DNA from: Sandaracinobacteroides saxicola
GTDB lineage: Bacteria; Pseudomonadota; Alphaproteobacteria; Sphingomonadales; Sphingomonadaceae
Assembly (NCBI RefSeq): GCF_014117445.1
Contig: NZ_CP059851.1
Span: 1,736,001-1,800,000 of the forward strand
Direction: 5' to 3'
DNA length: 64,000 nt
In this document: one piece after another, positions 55,688-63,669 of the stretch
How the letters are laid out: each line of letters opens with the position of its first letter
Position numbering within the stretch: position 1 is the first letter of the stretch
The notes under the pieces: generated by a model
The model's input: the letters and a program-made list of their open reading frames with translations, nothing else
Database searches by the model: none
Told to the model about the DNA's origin: nothing
Position numbers and translations under genes: made by a program

Positions 55688-56305
55688 TTGGGCCTCACCG
55701 CGCATCATATCGAAACCGGCCTCGCCGCCCTCAGCCGCACCGACCCGCACGTCGCCGCCGCCCACGCGCGCTATGGCACGCCCGAACCGCGGGTGCGGGA
55801 ACGCGGCTTCGGTGCGCTGATGCGCACCATCGTGGGACAGCAGGTCTCGGTCGCCGCCGCCGCCAGCATCTGGCGAAAGCTCGACGCCGCCACCGGCAAC
55901 GCCGAAGACCCGCTCGCCATCATGGCACAGGATGATCCCACCCTGCGAGCGGCCGGCCTCAGCCCGCAGAAACTCGGCTACGCCCGCAGCCTCGCCACCC
56001 TTGTCCTCAACGGAGAACTCGACCTCACCAACCTCCCGGCCGACGATGAGGAGGCGATCCTCACCCTCACCCGCGTCAAGGGCCTCGGTCGCTGGAGCGC
56101 CGAAATCTATCTGCTGTTTGCGGAGGGGCGCCCCGACATCTTCCCCGCCGGCGACCTCGCCATCCAGGCGCAGATCGGCAAGCTGAAGGGCCTCGAAACC
56201 CGCCCGTCGGAAAAAGCCACCCGCGCGCTCGCCGACCCCTGGCGACCACACCGCGGCGCCGCCGCTGTCTTCCTCTGGCACTGCTACAACGCGCCACCTC
56301 TTTGA
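55688..56305 (+). CDS. DNA-3-methyladenine glycosylase, AlkA/HhH-GPD type
   Basis: A 205-residue base-excision glycosylase. The helix-hairpin-helix LTRVKGLGRWSAEIYLLFA is followed by PAGDLAIQ with the catalytic aspartate, and FGALMRTIVGQQVSVAAAAS is the conserved first part of the HhH-GPD domain. It removes alkylated purines. The start is taken as TTG at 55688 (reading LGLTAHHIETGLAAL), because no ATG or GTG lies between it and the divergent ferredoxin start region; this is uncertain by a few codons. Confidence 0.88.
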   Translation: MGLTAHHIETGLAALSRTDPHVAAAHARYGTPEPRVRERGFGALMRTIVGQQVSVAAAASIWRKLDAATGNAEDPLAIMAQDDPTLRAAGLSPQKLGYARSLATLVLNGELDLTNLPADDEEAILTLTRVKGLGRWSAEIYLLFAEGRPDIFPAGDLAIQAQIGKLKGLETRPSEKATRALADPWRPHRGAAAVFLWHCYNAPPL

Positions 56306-56324
56306 TTGGTCGCCTCGTTCCGGG

Positions 56325-56346
56325 CGCAAAACCGGTTCCCACTTTT
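56325..56346. repeat. REP-like core, second copy
   Basis: The reverse complement AAAAGTGGGAACCGGTTTTGCG matches 19 of 22 bases of the core at 11469-11490. It lies in the 58-base gap between the AlkA-type gene and the TrmH-family gene, without the long outer stem of the first copy. Confidence 0.55.
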
Positions 56347-56363
56347 GCTGAACAGGCTCCGCC

Positions 56364-57269
56364 ATGGTCTCTCCCGAACTGGTAACCTCCGCCAGCAACA
56401 CCACCCTCAAGCGCCTGCGCTCGCTGTCCCAGAAAAAATACCGCCGCGCCGAAAACCTGTTCCTCGCCGAGGGCCTGCGCATCGTGACCGAAGCGACCGA
56501 GGCCGGCTGGACACCCCGCATCCTCGTCTTTGCCACCGCCCACCGCGACCACCCCCTCGTCCGCCGCCTTGTCCAGCTTACCCTGCACGCCGGCGGCCGA
56601 GCGCTCGAAACCACGCCCGACATCCTCTCGACGCTCTCGGGCAAGGACAATCCGCAATCCGTCCTCGCCGCTTTCGAACCCCGCCCCCTCTCCCTCGCCG
56701 ACCTCGATCCCCACAGCGCCCCGCGCTGGTTGGTGGCGCAGTCGCTGAAAGACCCCGGCAACCTCGGCACCATGCTGCGCACCTGCGACGCCACCGGCGC
56801 CGGCGCGCTCATCCTGCTCGACGACAGCGCCGACCCGCTCAGCGTGGAAGCCATCCGCGCCAGCATGGGCGCCTATTTCACCGTCCCCTGCCTCACCACC
56901 AAATGGCCCGATTTCCTCACCTGGCTGCGTCACACCCCTCCTGCCCCGCGCAGCGGAGAGCGGGGAGTCGAAGACAACGCGAAGCGTCAGCGGCGACTCG
57001 CGCAGCGAGCGGGGGTGGGTGCGTCCCCTCCCTCTTCCCCCACCCTCATCGGCGCCGCCCTCGATCCCCGCGCCCGGCCCTACACGCACACCCCCTACCC
57101 AGCCCCCAGTTTCATCCTGATGGGCAACGAACAGGCCGGCCTTCCGGCGGATTACCGCGATGCCTGCGATTACCTCGCCGCCATGCCCATGCTGGGGAAA
57201 GCCGACAGCCTCAACGTCGCCATCGCCGCCGCCGTCCTCCTCTACCAGGCCCTCGCCGTCCAGAGCTGA
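56364..57269 (+). CDS. TrmH/SpoU family RNA 2'-O-methyltransferase with in-frame repeat insertion
   Basis: A 301-residue SPOUT methyltransferase acting on rRNA or tRNA ribose. An N-terminal substrate domain (LKRLRSLSQKKYRRAENLFL) precedes the SPOUT core: motif 1 SLKDPGNLGTMLRTCDATGA (127-146), motif 2 ILMGNEQAGLP (251-261) and motif 3 LGKADSLNVAIAAAVLLYQ. Residues about 190-221 (HTPPAPRSGERGVEDNAKRQ onward) are encoded by a copy of the GC-rich palindromic repeat found between genes elsewhere here. The frame is kept and all motifs are intact, so the protein is likely active with an extra surface loop. Confidence 0.88.
   Translation: MVSPELVTSASNTTLKRLRSLSQKKYRRAENLFLAEGLRIVTEATEAGWTPRILVFATAHRDHPLVRRLVQLTLHAGGRALETTPDILSTLSGKDNPQSVLAAFEPRPLSLADLDPHSAPRWLVAQSLKDPGNLGTMLRTCDATGAGALILLDDSADPLSVEAIRASMGAYFTVPCLTTKWPDFLTWLRHTPPAPRSGERGVEDNAKRQRRLAQRAGVGASPPSSPTLIGAALDPRARPYTHTPYPAPSFILMGNEQAGLPADYRDACDYLAAMPMLGKADSLNVAIAAAVLLYQALAVQS
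56931..57026. repeat. GC-rich palindromic repeat, copy 4, inside a coding region
   Basis: CACACCCCTCCTGCCCCGCG, a G-block GAGCGGGGAGTCG, a 30-base middle, then CGGCGACTCGCGCAGCGAGC and GGGGGTGGGTGCG. It shares ends and the CGACTCGCG segment with the copies at 6029 (minus) and 44734, has no stop codon in the gene's frame, and its length of about 96 bases keeps the frame. Confidence 0.7.
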
Positions 57270-57439
57270 TCACTGCCCCCACAGCACCCTCTCCGCCACC
57301 CCCTCCACCAGCTCCTGTCCCAAGGCGGGCAGCGGCGCCATATTGTTCAGCACCACGATCATCAGCCCATTTGCAGAAAACCGTGCGAACGATGTGGTCG
57401 CCCCGGCCCGCCTGCGCTATTTCCACCTGCGCCCGTGCC
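57270..57439 (-). pseudogene. C-terminal remnant of a serine-hydrolase (beta-lactamase-like) gene
   Basis: On the minus strand 48 codons read RRRAGATTSFARFSANGLMI, then VVLNNMAPLPALGQELVEGV and AERVLWGQ before a stop. The FARFSANGLMIVVLNN part looks like the last beta strands of class C beta-lactamase-type hydrolases (FxRFPxxGLxVVVLxN), which fits a gene end. A TAG stops the frame just upstream and no start or SxxK motif exists, so this is probably a decayed 3' fragment between the EVE gene and trmH-like gene. The family match is by eye. Confidence 0.4.
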
Positions 57440-57841
57440 CTACCCCGCCAGCCGCAGCACCTCCGCCCATTCATCGTCGGTCACCCGCGCCACGCTCAAC
57501 CGGAACGCCGTCAGCACCTGCATCTTTGCGAGCGACGGCGTCGCCTTCAACACCGACAGCGCCACCGGGCCAATCGCGCGCACCGGTTCCACCTGCACCG
57601 CCACCCAGCGCCCGCTTGCGTCCTTCGCGTCCGGGAATGCCGCCCGTGTCACCCGCATGACGCCCACCACCGCCGGCGCCTCCACGCTGCGATAGAAAAA
57701 CGCTTCGTCCCCCACCGCCATCGCCTTCAGGTTCAGCGCCGCCAGATTGTTGCGCACCCCATCCCAGGCGGTCGTGCCATCCCGCACCAGATCCTCCCAG
57801 GAATAACTCTCCGGCTCCGACTTCATCAACCAAAAGGCCAT
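57440..57841 (-). CDS. EVE domain protein
   Basis: A 133-residue EVE-domain protein (PUA-like fold, related to human THYN1 and YTH readers) thought to bind modified nucleobases in RNA or DNA. It starts MAFWLMKSEPESYSWEDLVR and has the family's WDGVRNNLAALNLKAMAVGD and YRSVEAPAVVGVMRV. Length is normal. It stands alone; upstream is a 500-base stretch without clear genes and downstream a degenerate hydrolase fragment. Confidence 0.92.
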   Translation of the reverse strand: MAFWLMKSEPESYSWEDLVRDGTTAWDGVRNNLAALNLKAMAVGDEAFFYRSVEAPAVVGVMRVTRAAFPDAKDASGRWVAVQVEPVRAIGPVALSVLKATPSLAKMQVLTAFRLSVARVTDDEWAEVLRLAG

Positions 57842-58352
57842 CCGACGCTCCCTGTCACGGCCGCAGCATGCCCGAAAACACCACCGCCAAGGCTTCCCTT
57901 AACCGATGCACCACGATCGCAAACATGAATTCAGCGCCAAACTGGCGCCCCGCTCTGGATAAACGTGACGAATATGTTTCGCCATTTCCACTACGATAGA
58001 ACGCTTCAGACAATTGATTGCCGCCGCCCACCGTGCGCCGCCACCGCTTGCAGTTCGACGCATGCAGATCGGCGCGCTATATGTCGGCCAGACTCCTACC
58101 GGACTTAAGCTGACGTCGTCGGCTTGCCCCGACAACGCCGCCATTCAACGGCTTAGATCGACCCCGAAGAAGCCGCCATTCCCAGATTGCGTTTCCAGAG
58201 CAATCCAAAACCGTTGAGGATTAGCTCATCAAGACGAAGACCGTTACAGCAACCTCCTCCCCAAGAACACTCATCTGCGGCTGGGCCTGTCGGTGCCATG
58301 CGAAGGGTTCTGAACGATCAGGGCCGTCGAAAAGCTGAGTGTATGTCATGCA
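57842..58352. other. Intergenic stretch of about 510 bases, no convincing gene
   Basis: Both strands contain only short open frames (longest about 80 codons, 57899-58144 minus) without ribosome sites or recognisable motifs. GC is a little lower than in the flanks. Together with the hydrolase remnant on the other side of the EVE gene it looks like decayed sequence, but I see no insertion-sequence ends or tRNA fragment. Confidence 0.5.
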
Positions 58353-59570
58353 CTATTGTGACTTTCTCATCATCGCCGCGTGTAGCAATCTTGCACGGAT
58401 GGCGCCGATGACGGGCTGTGATTTCACGCCGAATTCGCTGTTGATCTGGAAGGCGATGGCAATATCGCCTTCCGGCATGTAGAAAAGGTCGGAGCGATAG
58501 CCGGGAAAATAGCCGCTATGGCCGACAACGCGTTGTCCTTCGAGCGTCTCGATCTGCATGCCCAGCCCATAGGCCGGACGATCGGATGGTGAACCGTCAG
58601 GCGCGCGAGCCATATCGGCGAGGAGAGCGGGCGGCAGGAGGCTGCCGCCATAGAGGGCGCGCGCCCACCGCGCCAGGTCGATCGGATTGGTGGCAAAGCC
58701 GCCGCCTGTCCATTCGGATGCCGGGTTGAACAGCAGCACACCCGGGGCGACGAGCATCTGCGGCGGCAGCGGCGCGCCGCCCCAGTCGGGTTCGCCCTGC
58801 GAAAGCCCGGGAATGAGGCGGGTGTTGCTCGGCACCGTCAGCGTCAGTCCGAGGGGAGTCAGAAACTCCGTTGCCGCATAGTCATAGAAACGCTTTCCAG
58901 ATGCATTCTCGATGATCTCACCGACGATCAGATAGCCGCTGTCTGAATAGGCATAGCCGGTACCGGGGGCGAATTTTGCCGGGGCGGCGACGGCGATGGC
59001 GATGCATTCATCGGGTGACAGGAAATCGTCGGGATTGGCGGCGGCACGTCGACTGCTCTGGGCCATATAGTCGGGCAGGTTGACGTGATCGGCCAGCCCG
59101 GCGCGATGTGCCAGCAACATGCGGGTCGTAATCTGCGCCGCATTGGCAAGCTTGCTGAACCACGGACGCTCGCTGACATAGCGCCCGATCGGTGCGTCGA
59201 GGTCGAGCTTGCCTTGTGCCGCCAGCCGGAGCGCGGCCGCCGCCGCAAAGGTCTTGCCCGTGCTGCCAGACATCATCCGCGCGGTGGCGACAAGCGGTGT
59301 CGGGTCGTGCCGGCCCTCAACGCCAACTGCGACGACACCGCTGCTGCCGTCCTTCAGCACAAAGGCCGCAATGGCGCCAGGAAAGCCATAGGTCTTGCGG
59401 GCGTCATCAAGTGCATCGCGGAATCGGGCGAGACGCGCCGACGCCTCGCTGGTCTCGGGTGCCGCGATGGCTGCCGGCGAAGGCGTCGCCGCGATGCCGG
59501 GCGACAGGGCGCACAGCATCGCGAGCAACCCAAGCCCGGCTGATCTGGTCAAGATAGTCACCACCCGCAT
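58353..59570 (-). CDS. Serine hydrolase, beta-lactamase class C/DD-peptidase family
   Basis: A 405-residue exported hydrolase. After a signal peptide (SAGLGLLAMLCALSPGIAA) the catalytic SxxK is S103-T-G-K106 (MSGSTGKTF), the tyrosine is in GYAYSDSGYLI (YxN motif with Asp replacing Asn), and the third motif is VVGHSGYFPGYRS (HxG in place of KTG). Family members include esterases, DD-peptidases and D-amino-acid peptidases, so true beta-lactamase activity is unlikely. Its start overlaps the M2 peptidase gene by 13 bases, so both are transcribed from the operator-bearing promoter at 61390. Confidence 0.88.
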   Translation of the reverse strand: MRVVTILTRSAGLGLLAMLCALSPGIAATPSPAAIAAPETSEASARLARFRDALDDARKTYGFPGAIAAFVLKDGSSGVVAVGVEGRHDPTPLVATARMMSGSTGKTFAAAAALRLAAQGKLDLDAPIGRYVSERPWFSKLANAAQITTRMLLAHRAGLADHVNLPDYMAQSSRRAAANPDDFLSPDECIAIAVAAPAKFAPGTGYAYSDSGYLIVGEIIENASGKRFYDYAATEFLTPLGLTLTVPSNTRLIPGLSQGEPDWGGAPLPPQMLVAPGVLLFNPASEWTGGGFATNPIDLARWARALYGGSLLPPALLADMARAPDGSPSDRPAYGLGMQIETLEGQRVVGHSGYFPGYRSDLFYMPEGDIAIAFQINSEFGVKSQPVIGAIRARLLHAAMMRKSQ

Positions 59571-61360
59571 TGCTCACCTTTCGTCTGCGCTTTCAGCCAA
59601 GGGACTAGCGGCTGATAATAGGCTAGGAGCGGGGCCGCATCGTAGCGCCCCTCAATACCGAACGTGTCGAGTGCCTGCGGCCATGGCACCGAGGCTCCCA
59701 ATGCCGCCACAGCCCGCATGCGGGCACCAATCTGCGTTTTCCCGTAGATTGAGCATCGGTGCAGCGGGCCTTGCCAGCCCATGGTGGTGCAGGCACGCGC
59801 AAGAAATTGGTGCTGAAGGACATTGGCAAAGAAATAGCGGTTGTAGGGCATGTTGTTGGCCAGATGCGGGACGGCGGCGGCATCGAAACCGTCGTCCGGG
59901 CGCGGCGTTGGGGGCGCAAGACCCTGTACGTCGGCAACGAGACGCCACCATTGGCGATTGTAATCGGCGGGTTGCGTGCGCCCGGCAAACACATCCCAGC
60001 GCCACTGCTCGAACGCGACGGCATAGGCGAGCAGTGGCAGACGTTCGAGCGTCCGTTCCCACAGCTGACGCAATTCGACGTTGGCACTGTTGCCGATGCC
60101 GGGATCGAGCAGCCCGACGCGCTGGAAATAGGCGGGCGTCATCGACATGACCGGAAAGTCAGCGAGAGCCTCGTGAAAGGCATCGTTGGCACCATTCTGG
60201 AACAACAGCGGCTGGTCCGCATAGGAAAGCGCATAATAAACGTGACCGACTTCGTGGACCATCGTCCGTAGCGCGGTCAGGTCACTCGTCGCACAGAACT
60301 TCAGGCGGACATCGCGGCCTTCGATGTGTGTTGCCGATCCCGAACAGTCGACGACCCGGTCAGCTGGCTTCTCAAGCATCGAGCGTTGCCAGAAGCTCTC
60401 GGGCAATTTCGGATAGCCAAGCGAGACATAGAAGTCCTCCGCCAGACTGGCCATTTGCACGCCAGACAGACTCTGCTGCCGTAGCCGCGCATCGACCGCA
60501 GCGTCGACCGCCTGGCTCCCATCGGGCCACGGCGAGGTCATCGCGGTCAGGCCGCGCCAGAACATTCCGACCGGATTGCGCGTAAGGTCGATTCGAATCG
60601 GGCCGGTTCTCGGCTGAACCCTATCGCCATAGGTCGCATTGAGGCGCTTGCGCACGTAGCAGTGAACGAGGCGGTAGAACGGCGCAATCTGAGCCCAGAC
60701 ACGCGCGGTTTCGGCCTGTGTTTCGAGGCCGGGCGTATCGTTGGCCGCCCGCCACAGTGCGCCGGTATCGGCAAATCCAAGCGCGCGCGCACCTTCGTTC
60801 GTCCGGGCGACAAACGCCGCGTAATCGGCCTTCATGACGCCGCCGGTGCCGGCCCAGGTGCTCCACAGTGCAACAAGCCGGGCGGGATCGTCGCTCCGCT
60901 CCATGGCATCGCGCAGGGCACCATAGCTGCGGAACGTCGTATCATTCACGCGCACCGAGCGGACGGCATTGGCCGCCATCAGCCGGGCGCGCAGAGTCGC
61001 CGTGTCGGCGGCAGCGGCCGGATCCTCAGGCACGGGGTTCTCGATTCGCGTGCGCAGCAACAGCAGGCTTTGTGCTTGGTCGGGTGCCAGCCCCTGCCCT
61101 CTATAGGCATCGGCCTGGCGGGCCAGGCGCAGCGCAACCAATCCCGCTTCTGTCGAAAGTCGTGCGTTGAGCCTTTCGGTATCAGGGGTTGCGTGTGTCG
61201 AGGCGAGCCAGGCTGCCCGATTTGCGTCGGGAACCACGTCGAGCAGTTCACGCTGGGCCAGTGCAATGAAGGTTGCTGCCGGTTCGGCTGCCGGCTTCGC
61301 GCTCACGGCCACGCCCAGCGACATGGCGCCTACGTAACAGCCGACCTGCAACCATCGCAT
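59558..61360 (-). CDS. M2 family (angiotensin-converting-enzyme-like) peptidyl-dipeptidase
   Basis: A 600-residue exported zinc peptidase. The start at 61360 gives the signal peptide WLQVGCYVGAMSLGVAVSA. Zinc motif MVHEVGHVYY (HEVGH at 369-373), with the third ligand in FHEALADFPVMS about 25 residues on; LANNMPYNRYFFANVLQHQF matches the conserved region following it. M2 enzymes remove C-terminal dipeptides. First gene of a minus-strand pair with the serine hydrolase, divergent from tetR, with a palindrome 30 bases before the start codon. Confidence 0.9.
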   Translation of the reverse strand: MRWLQVGCYVGAMSLGVAVSAKPAAEPAATFIALAQRELLDVVPDANRAAWLASTHATPDTERLNARLSTEAGLVALRLARQADAYRGQGLAPDQAQSLLLLRTRIENPVPEDPAAAADTATLRARLMAANAVRSVRVNDTTFRSYGALRDAMERSDDPARLVALWSTWAGTGGVMKADYAAFVARTNEGARALGFADTGALWRAANDTPGLETQAETARVWAQIAPFYRLVHCYVRKRLNATYGDRVQPRTGPIRIDLTRNPVGMFWRGLTAMTSPWPDGSQAVDAAVDARLRQQSLSGVQMASLAEDFYVSLGYPKLPESFWQRSMLEKPADRVVDCSGSATHIEGRDVRLKFCATSDLTALRTMVHEVGHVYYALSYADQPLLFQNGANDAFHEALADFPVMSMTPAYFQRVGLLDPGIGNSANVELRQLWERTLERLPLLAYAVAFEQWRWDVFAGRTQPADYNRQWWRLVADVQGLAPPTPRPDDGFDAAAVPHLANNMPYNRYFFANVLQHQFLARACTTMGWQGPLHRCSIYGKTQIGARMRAVAALGASVPWPQALDTFGIEGRYDAAPLLAYYQPLVPWLKAQTKGEQCGW

Positions 61361-61389
61361 CGCCTGTGCCTGCCTTTCCACAAAAGGAT

Positions 61390-61407
61390 ACATACCGAAT
61401 TGTATGT
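61390..61407. promoter_or_regulatory. Palindromic operator between M2 peptidase and tetR
   Basis: ACATAC-CGAATT-GTATGT is a perfect 6+6+6 inverted repeat in the 96-base divergent region, flanked by AT on the left. A related palindrome precedes the hydrolase gene at 62218. It is a likely binding site for the TetR protein encoded next to it. Confidence 0.7.
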
Positions 61408-61456
61408 GAACGTCCACAGGATTGACGTTGCGCGCAGTCAGTGTTGAGAGTGGGAT

Positions 61457-62161
61457 ATGGCAACACCTCCGAAAACATCCCCGGCGTCCGACCGGGCCAG
61501 GCACCGTCCAAATAAGAAGGAGCAGGGCGCGGCCACGCGCGAGAAGCTGCTGCGCGCGACGGTCGAGGTGATCCGGGTCAACGGCTTTGCCGCTACCTCC
61601 ACCACGATGATCGTCGAACAGCTCGGCGTGACGCGCGGCGCGCTCAACCACCATTTCGCCGACAAGGAAGAGCTGATTCTGGCGGTGGGCAAGCTGCTGC
61701 TTGATGATGGCATCGCGCAGCTGGGGGCCGGGATCAATGCCGAAGCACCAGTCGGTGAGAAGCTTGCGCGCTATGCCGACAGCGTGCTGCGCCTGTATCT
61801 GTCGGGCGACATGCTGGTGTGGATCGATATCCTGATGACCGCGCGCCGTGACCGGACATCGATGCGACGGATGCGCGACTTCTTCAACGAAATGGATGCG
61901 CGGAGCTATGATATCTGGATGCGACTGTTCGCGCGCGACTGTCCTGACAAGGCGCGCCTAGTTGCCGCCCGTGATGTGCTGTTCAATTTCGCGGCCGGCA
62001 TGGCGATCAACCGAATTTTTGTGAAGCATGATGGCTATTGGCGCGACCTGCTGGCCTTCCTCGAACAGATGCTGCTCGATGGCCTCGACCGGCCTGCGCC
62101 AACCGACTGGCCGCGCGACCGCGGGTGGGTTGACCAGTTTCCAAGCTCAAGGCCCTGTTGA
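61457..62161 (+). CDS. TetR family transcriptional regulator
   Basis: A 234-residue repressor. A basic N-terminal tail leads into the helix-turn-helix (TREKLLRATVEVIRVNGFAA, then TTMIVEQLGVTRGALNHHFA with KEELI), and an all-helical ligand domain follows. The stop is 56 bases before the alpha/beta-hydrolase start. Similar ATACATAC palindromes lie on both sides of the gene, so it probably controls itself, the two divergent hydrolases and the downstream one. The inducer is unknown; a peptide or ester is plausible from the targets. Confidence 0.9.
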   Translation: MATPPKTSPASDRARHRPNKKEQGAATREKLLRATVEVIRVNGFAATSTTMIVEQLGVTRGALNHHFADKEELILAVGKLLLDDGIAQLGAGINAEAPVGEKLARYADSVLRLYLSGDMLVWIDILMTARRDRTSMRRMRDFFNEMDARSYDIWMRLFARDCPDKARLVAARDVLFNFAAGMAINRIFVKHDGYWRDLLAFLEQMLLDGLDRPAPTDWPRDRGWVDQFPSSRPC

Positions 62162-62180
62162 CGCGGCCGCAAGTCATCAC

Positions 62181-62206
62181 GCATACATACCAACATGAAT
62201 GTATGC
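62181..62206. promoter_or_regulatory. Second palindromic operator, before the S33-type hydrolase
   Basis: GCATACAT and ATGTATGC form a perfect 8-bp inverted repeat spaced by 10 bases, ending 11 bases before the ATG at 62218. It shares ATACATACC with the site at 61390. Binding here would also block the ribosome-site region (CAGGAGGG). Confidence 0.65.
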
Positions 62207-62217
62207 AGGAGGGCACG

Positions 62218-63669
62218 ATGGGCTGGCGGGCGATGATGATTGCGATGGGCCTCGCGCTTGCGACGCCAATGGCGTTAAGCGCAGAAACCAGCTCGGCTGT
62301 TCCGCCCAGCCTTATCGAGCCGGGGCCGTGCCCGATCAAGCTCGACCCGGCCAAGTTCGAATGCGGCACCCTTGTCGCGTCCATGACGCGAAAGGCCGGC
62401 GATGACCGTGTGGTCCGCCTGCCGTTCGCGGTTTTCAAGCCGTTCCCGTCAACATCGAAGGCATCGGCGATCACGCTGCTGGCCGGCGGCCCGGGCTTCA
62501 CCACCATCGGCTCGGCCGGACCGGTGGGGCCAAGCTTCGCACCGCTCGGCCGTGATGTCGTGTTTCTCGAGCGGCGCGGCACGGGGCTTGCGGAGCCAAG
62601 CCTTGCCTGCCCGCCCGGCACCAGATTGCCCAATCATGATTGGGATCTGGCCAAGGTCGCCGCCTGTGCCAAAGGGTTTCGCGACCGCGGAGTCGACCTC
62701 AACGCGTTTGTCGCGCGCCAGGCGGCGGCCGACCTCGAAGACCTGCGTATCCTGCTCGGCTATCGGCAGTGGGACATTCTGGGCGTTTCCTCCGGCTCGT
62801 CGCTGGCCTTTGCAGTCATGCGCGATTTTCCGGGCAGCGTACGCAGCGTCATCCATGATTCGCCCTATCCCTACGGTATCAACTCGTTTGCTACCAACGT
62901 AGCCAAGCATCTCGACAAGTTCAGCGACCTGTTCGATGCCTGCGCGCGCGATGCGGCCTGCGGCAGTGCCTACCCCGATCTGCGGGCGACCATGATCCGC
63001 GCGGTAACCGATCTTCAAGCCCGCCCGCTAGTCGACGGGACGACGCGTGTTGATGGCCAGGAGGTGCTGCGTCGCCTCAGCTTGGGCCTTCAGGAAGCCG
63101 ACGCGCTGCCGCGCATCCCGGCGATGGTCGCAGCTGCCGCCGGGCGCGATCTGCCGGCATTGATCGCGCTGCGTTCGCCGTCGTCAATCGCCGCTGCTGT
63201 CGGCGACGTTCCGGCAGACCGCGTCTATGTCGTCGGCACCTGGCTGTCGGTCGAGTGTGCCGAGCGACTGCCGCTGTTCAAGACGGAGGACACGCGCACG
63301 CGCGAGGCCTGGCCGGCATCGCTGCGGGCCCTGATGCGCGTCGAATGGGGCGCGCAGGACCGTGCGGCGTGCCGGGCCTGGGGCTATCGTCCCGAACCGC
63401 GCAGCATCGACCGCCCGGTCACGGCTGATATCCCGACGCTTGTCATGCTCGGAGCGTTTGACCCGCAGACACCGCAGTCGTGGGGCGAGCGCGGCATCGC
63501 CGCCATGCCGAAGGGCGCCGGTCGCGTTGTCGTGATTCCCGCCGCGGGCCATGCGGTGACAACACTTCCCTGCCCGCAGGCGCTGGTTGGGCAATTCCTC
63601 ATTGCGCCGCGCGCTCCGCTCGACACAAGCTGCCTTGCGACAATGACGCTGGTGTTCAAGCGTCCCTGA
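62218..63669 (+). CDS. Alpha/beta hydrolase, S33 TAP-like (tripeptidyl aminopeptidase/proline iminopeptidase type)
   Basis: A 483-residue exported hydrolase. The ATG at 62218 with CAGGAGGG upstream gives the signal peptide MGWRAMMIAMGLALATPMALSAE. The oxyanion turn LLAGGPGFTTIG, nucleophile Ser191 in GVSSGSS, aspartate in MLGAFDPQTP and histidine in PAAGHAVTTLPCP fit the TAP-like C-terminal family of secreted aminopeptidases; cysteine pairs suggest disulfides. It follows tetR by 56 bases with its own palindrome and overlaps the last gene's end by 14 bases (convergent). Confidence 0.88.
   Translation: MGWRAMMIAMGLALATPMALSAETSSAVPPSLIEPGPCPIKLDPAKFECGTLVASMTRKAGDDRVVRLPFAVFKPFPSTSKASAITLLAGGPGFTTIGSAGPVGPSFAPLGRDVVFLERRGTGLAEPSLACPPGTRLPNHDWDLAKVAACAKGFRDRGVDLNAFVARQAAADLEDLRILLGYRQWDILGVSSGSSLAFAVMRDFPGSVRSVIHDSPYPYGINSFATNVAKHLDKFSDLFDACARDAACGSAYPDLRATMIRAVTDLQARPLVDGTTRVDGQEVLRRLSLGLQEADALPRIPAMVAAAAGRDLPALIALRSPSSIAAAVGDVPADRVYVVGTWLSVECAERLPLFKTEDTRTREAWPASLRALMRVEWGAQDRAACRAWGYRPEPRSIDRPVTADIPTLVMLGAFDPQTPQSWGERGIAAMPKGAGRVVVIPAAGHAVTTLPCPQALVGQFLIAPRAPLDTSCLATMTLVFKRP

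Noticed and set aside
57899-58144. 81-codon minus-strand frame in the gene-poor stretch
   Set aside because: No ribosome site, no recognisable motif and an unusual mix of residues; more likely chance in decayed sequence.
58353-59570. True class C beta-lactamase
   Set aside because: The YxN and KTG motifs are replaced by YSDSG and HSG, and the genetic setting is a peptidase cluster, so a general serine hydrolase is the safer call.
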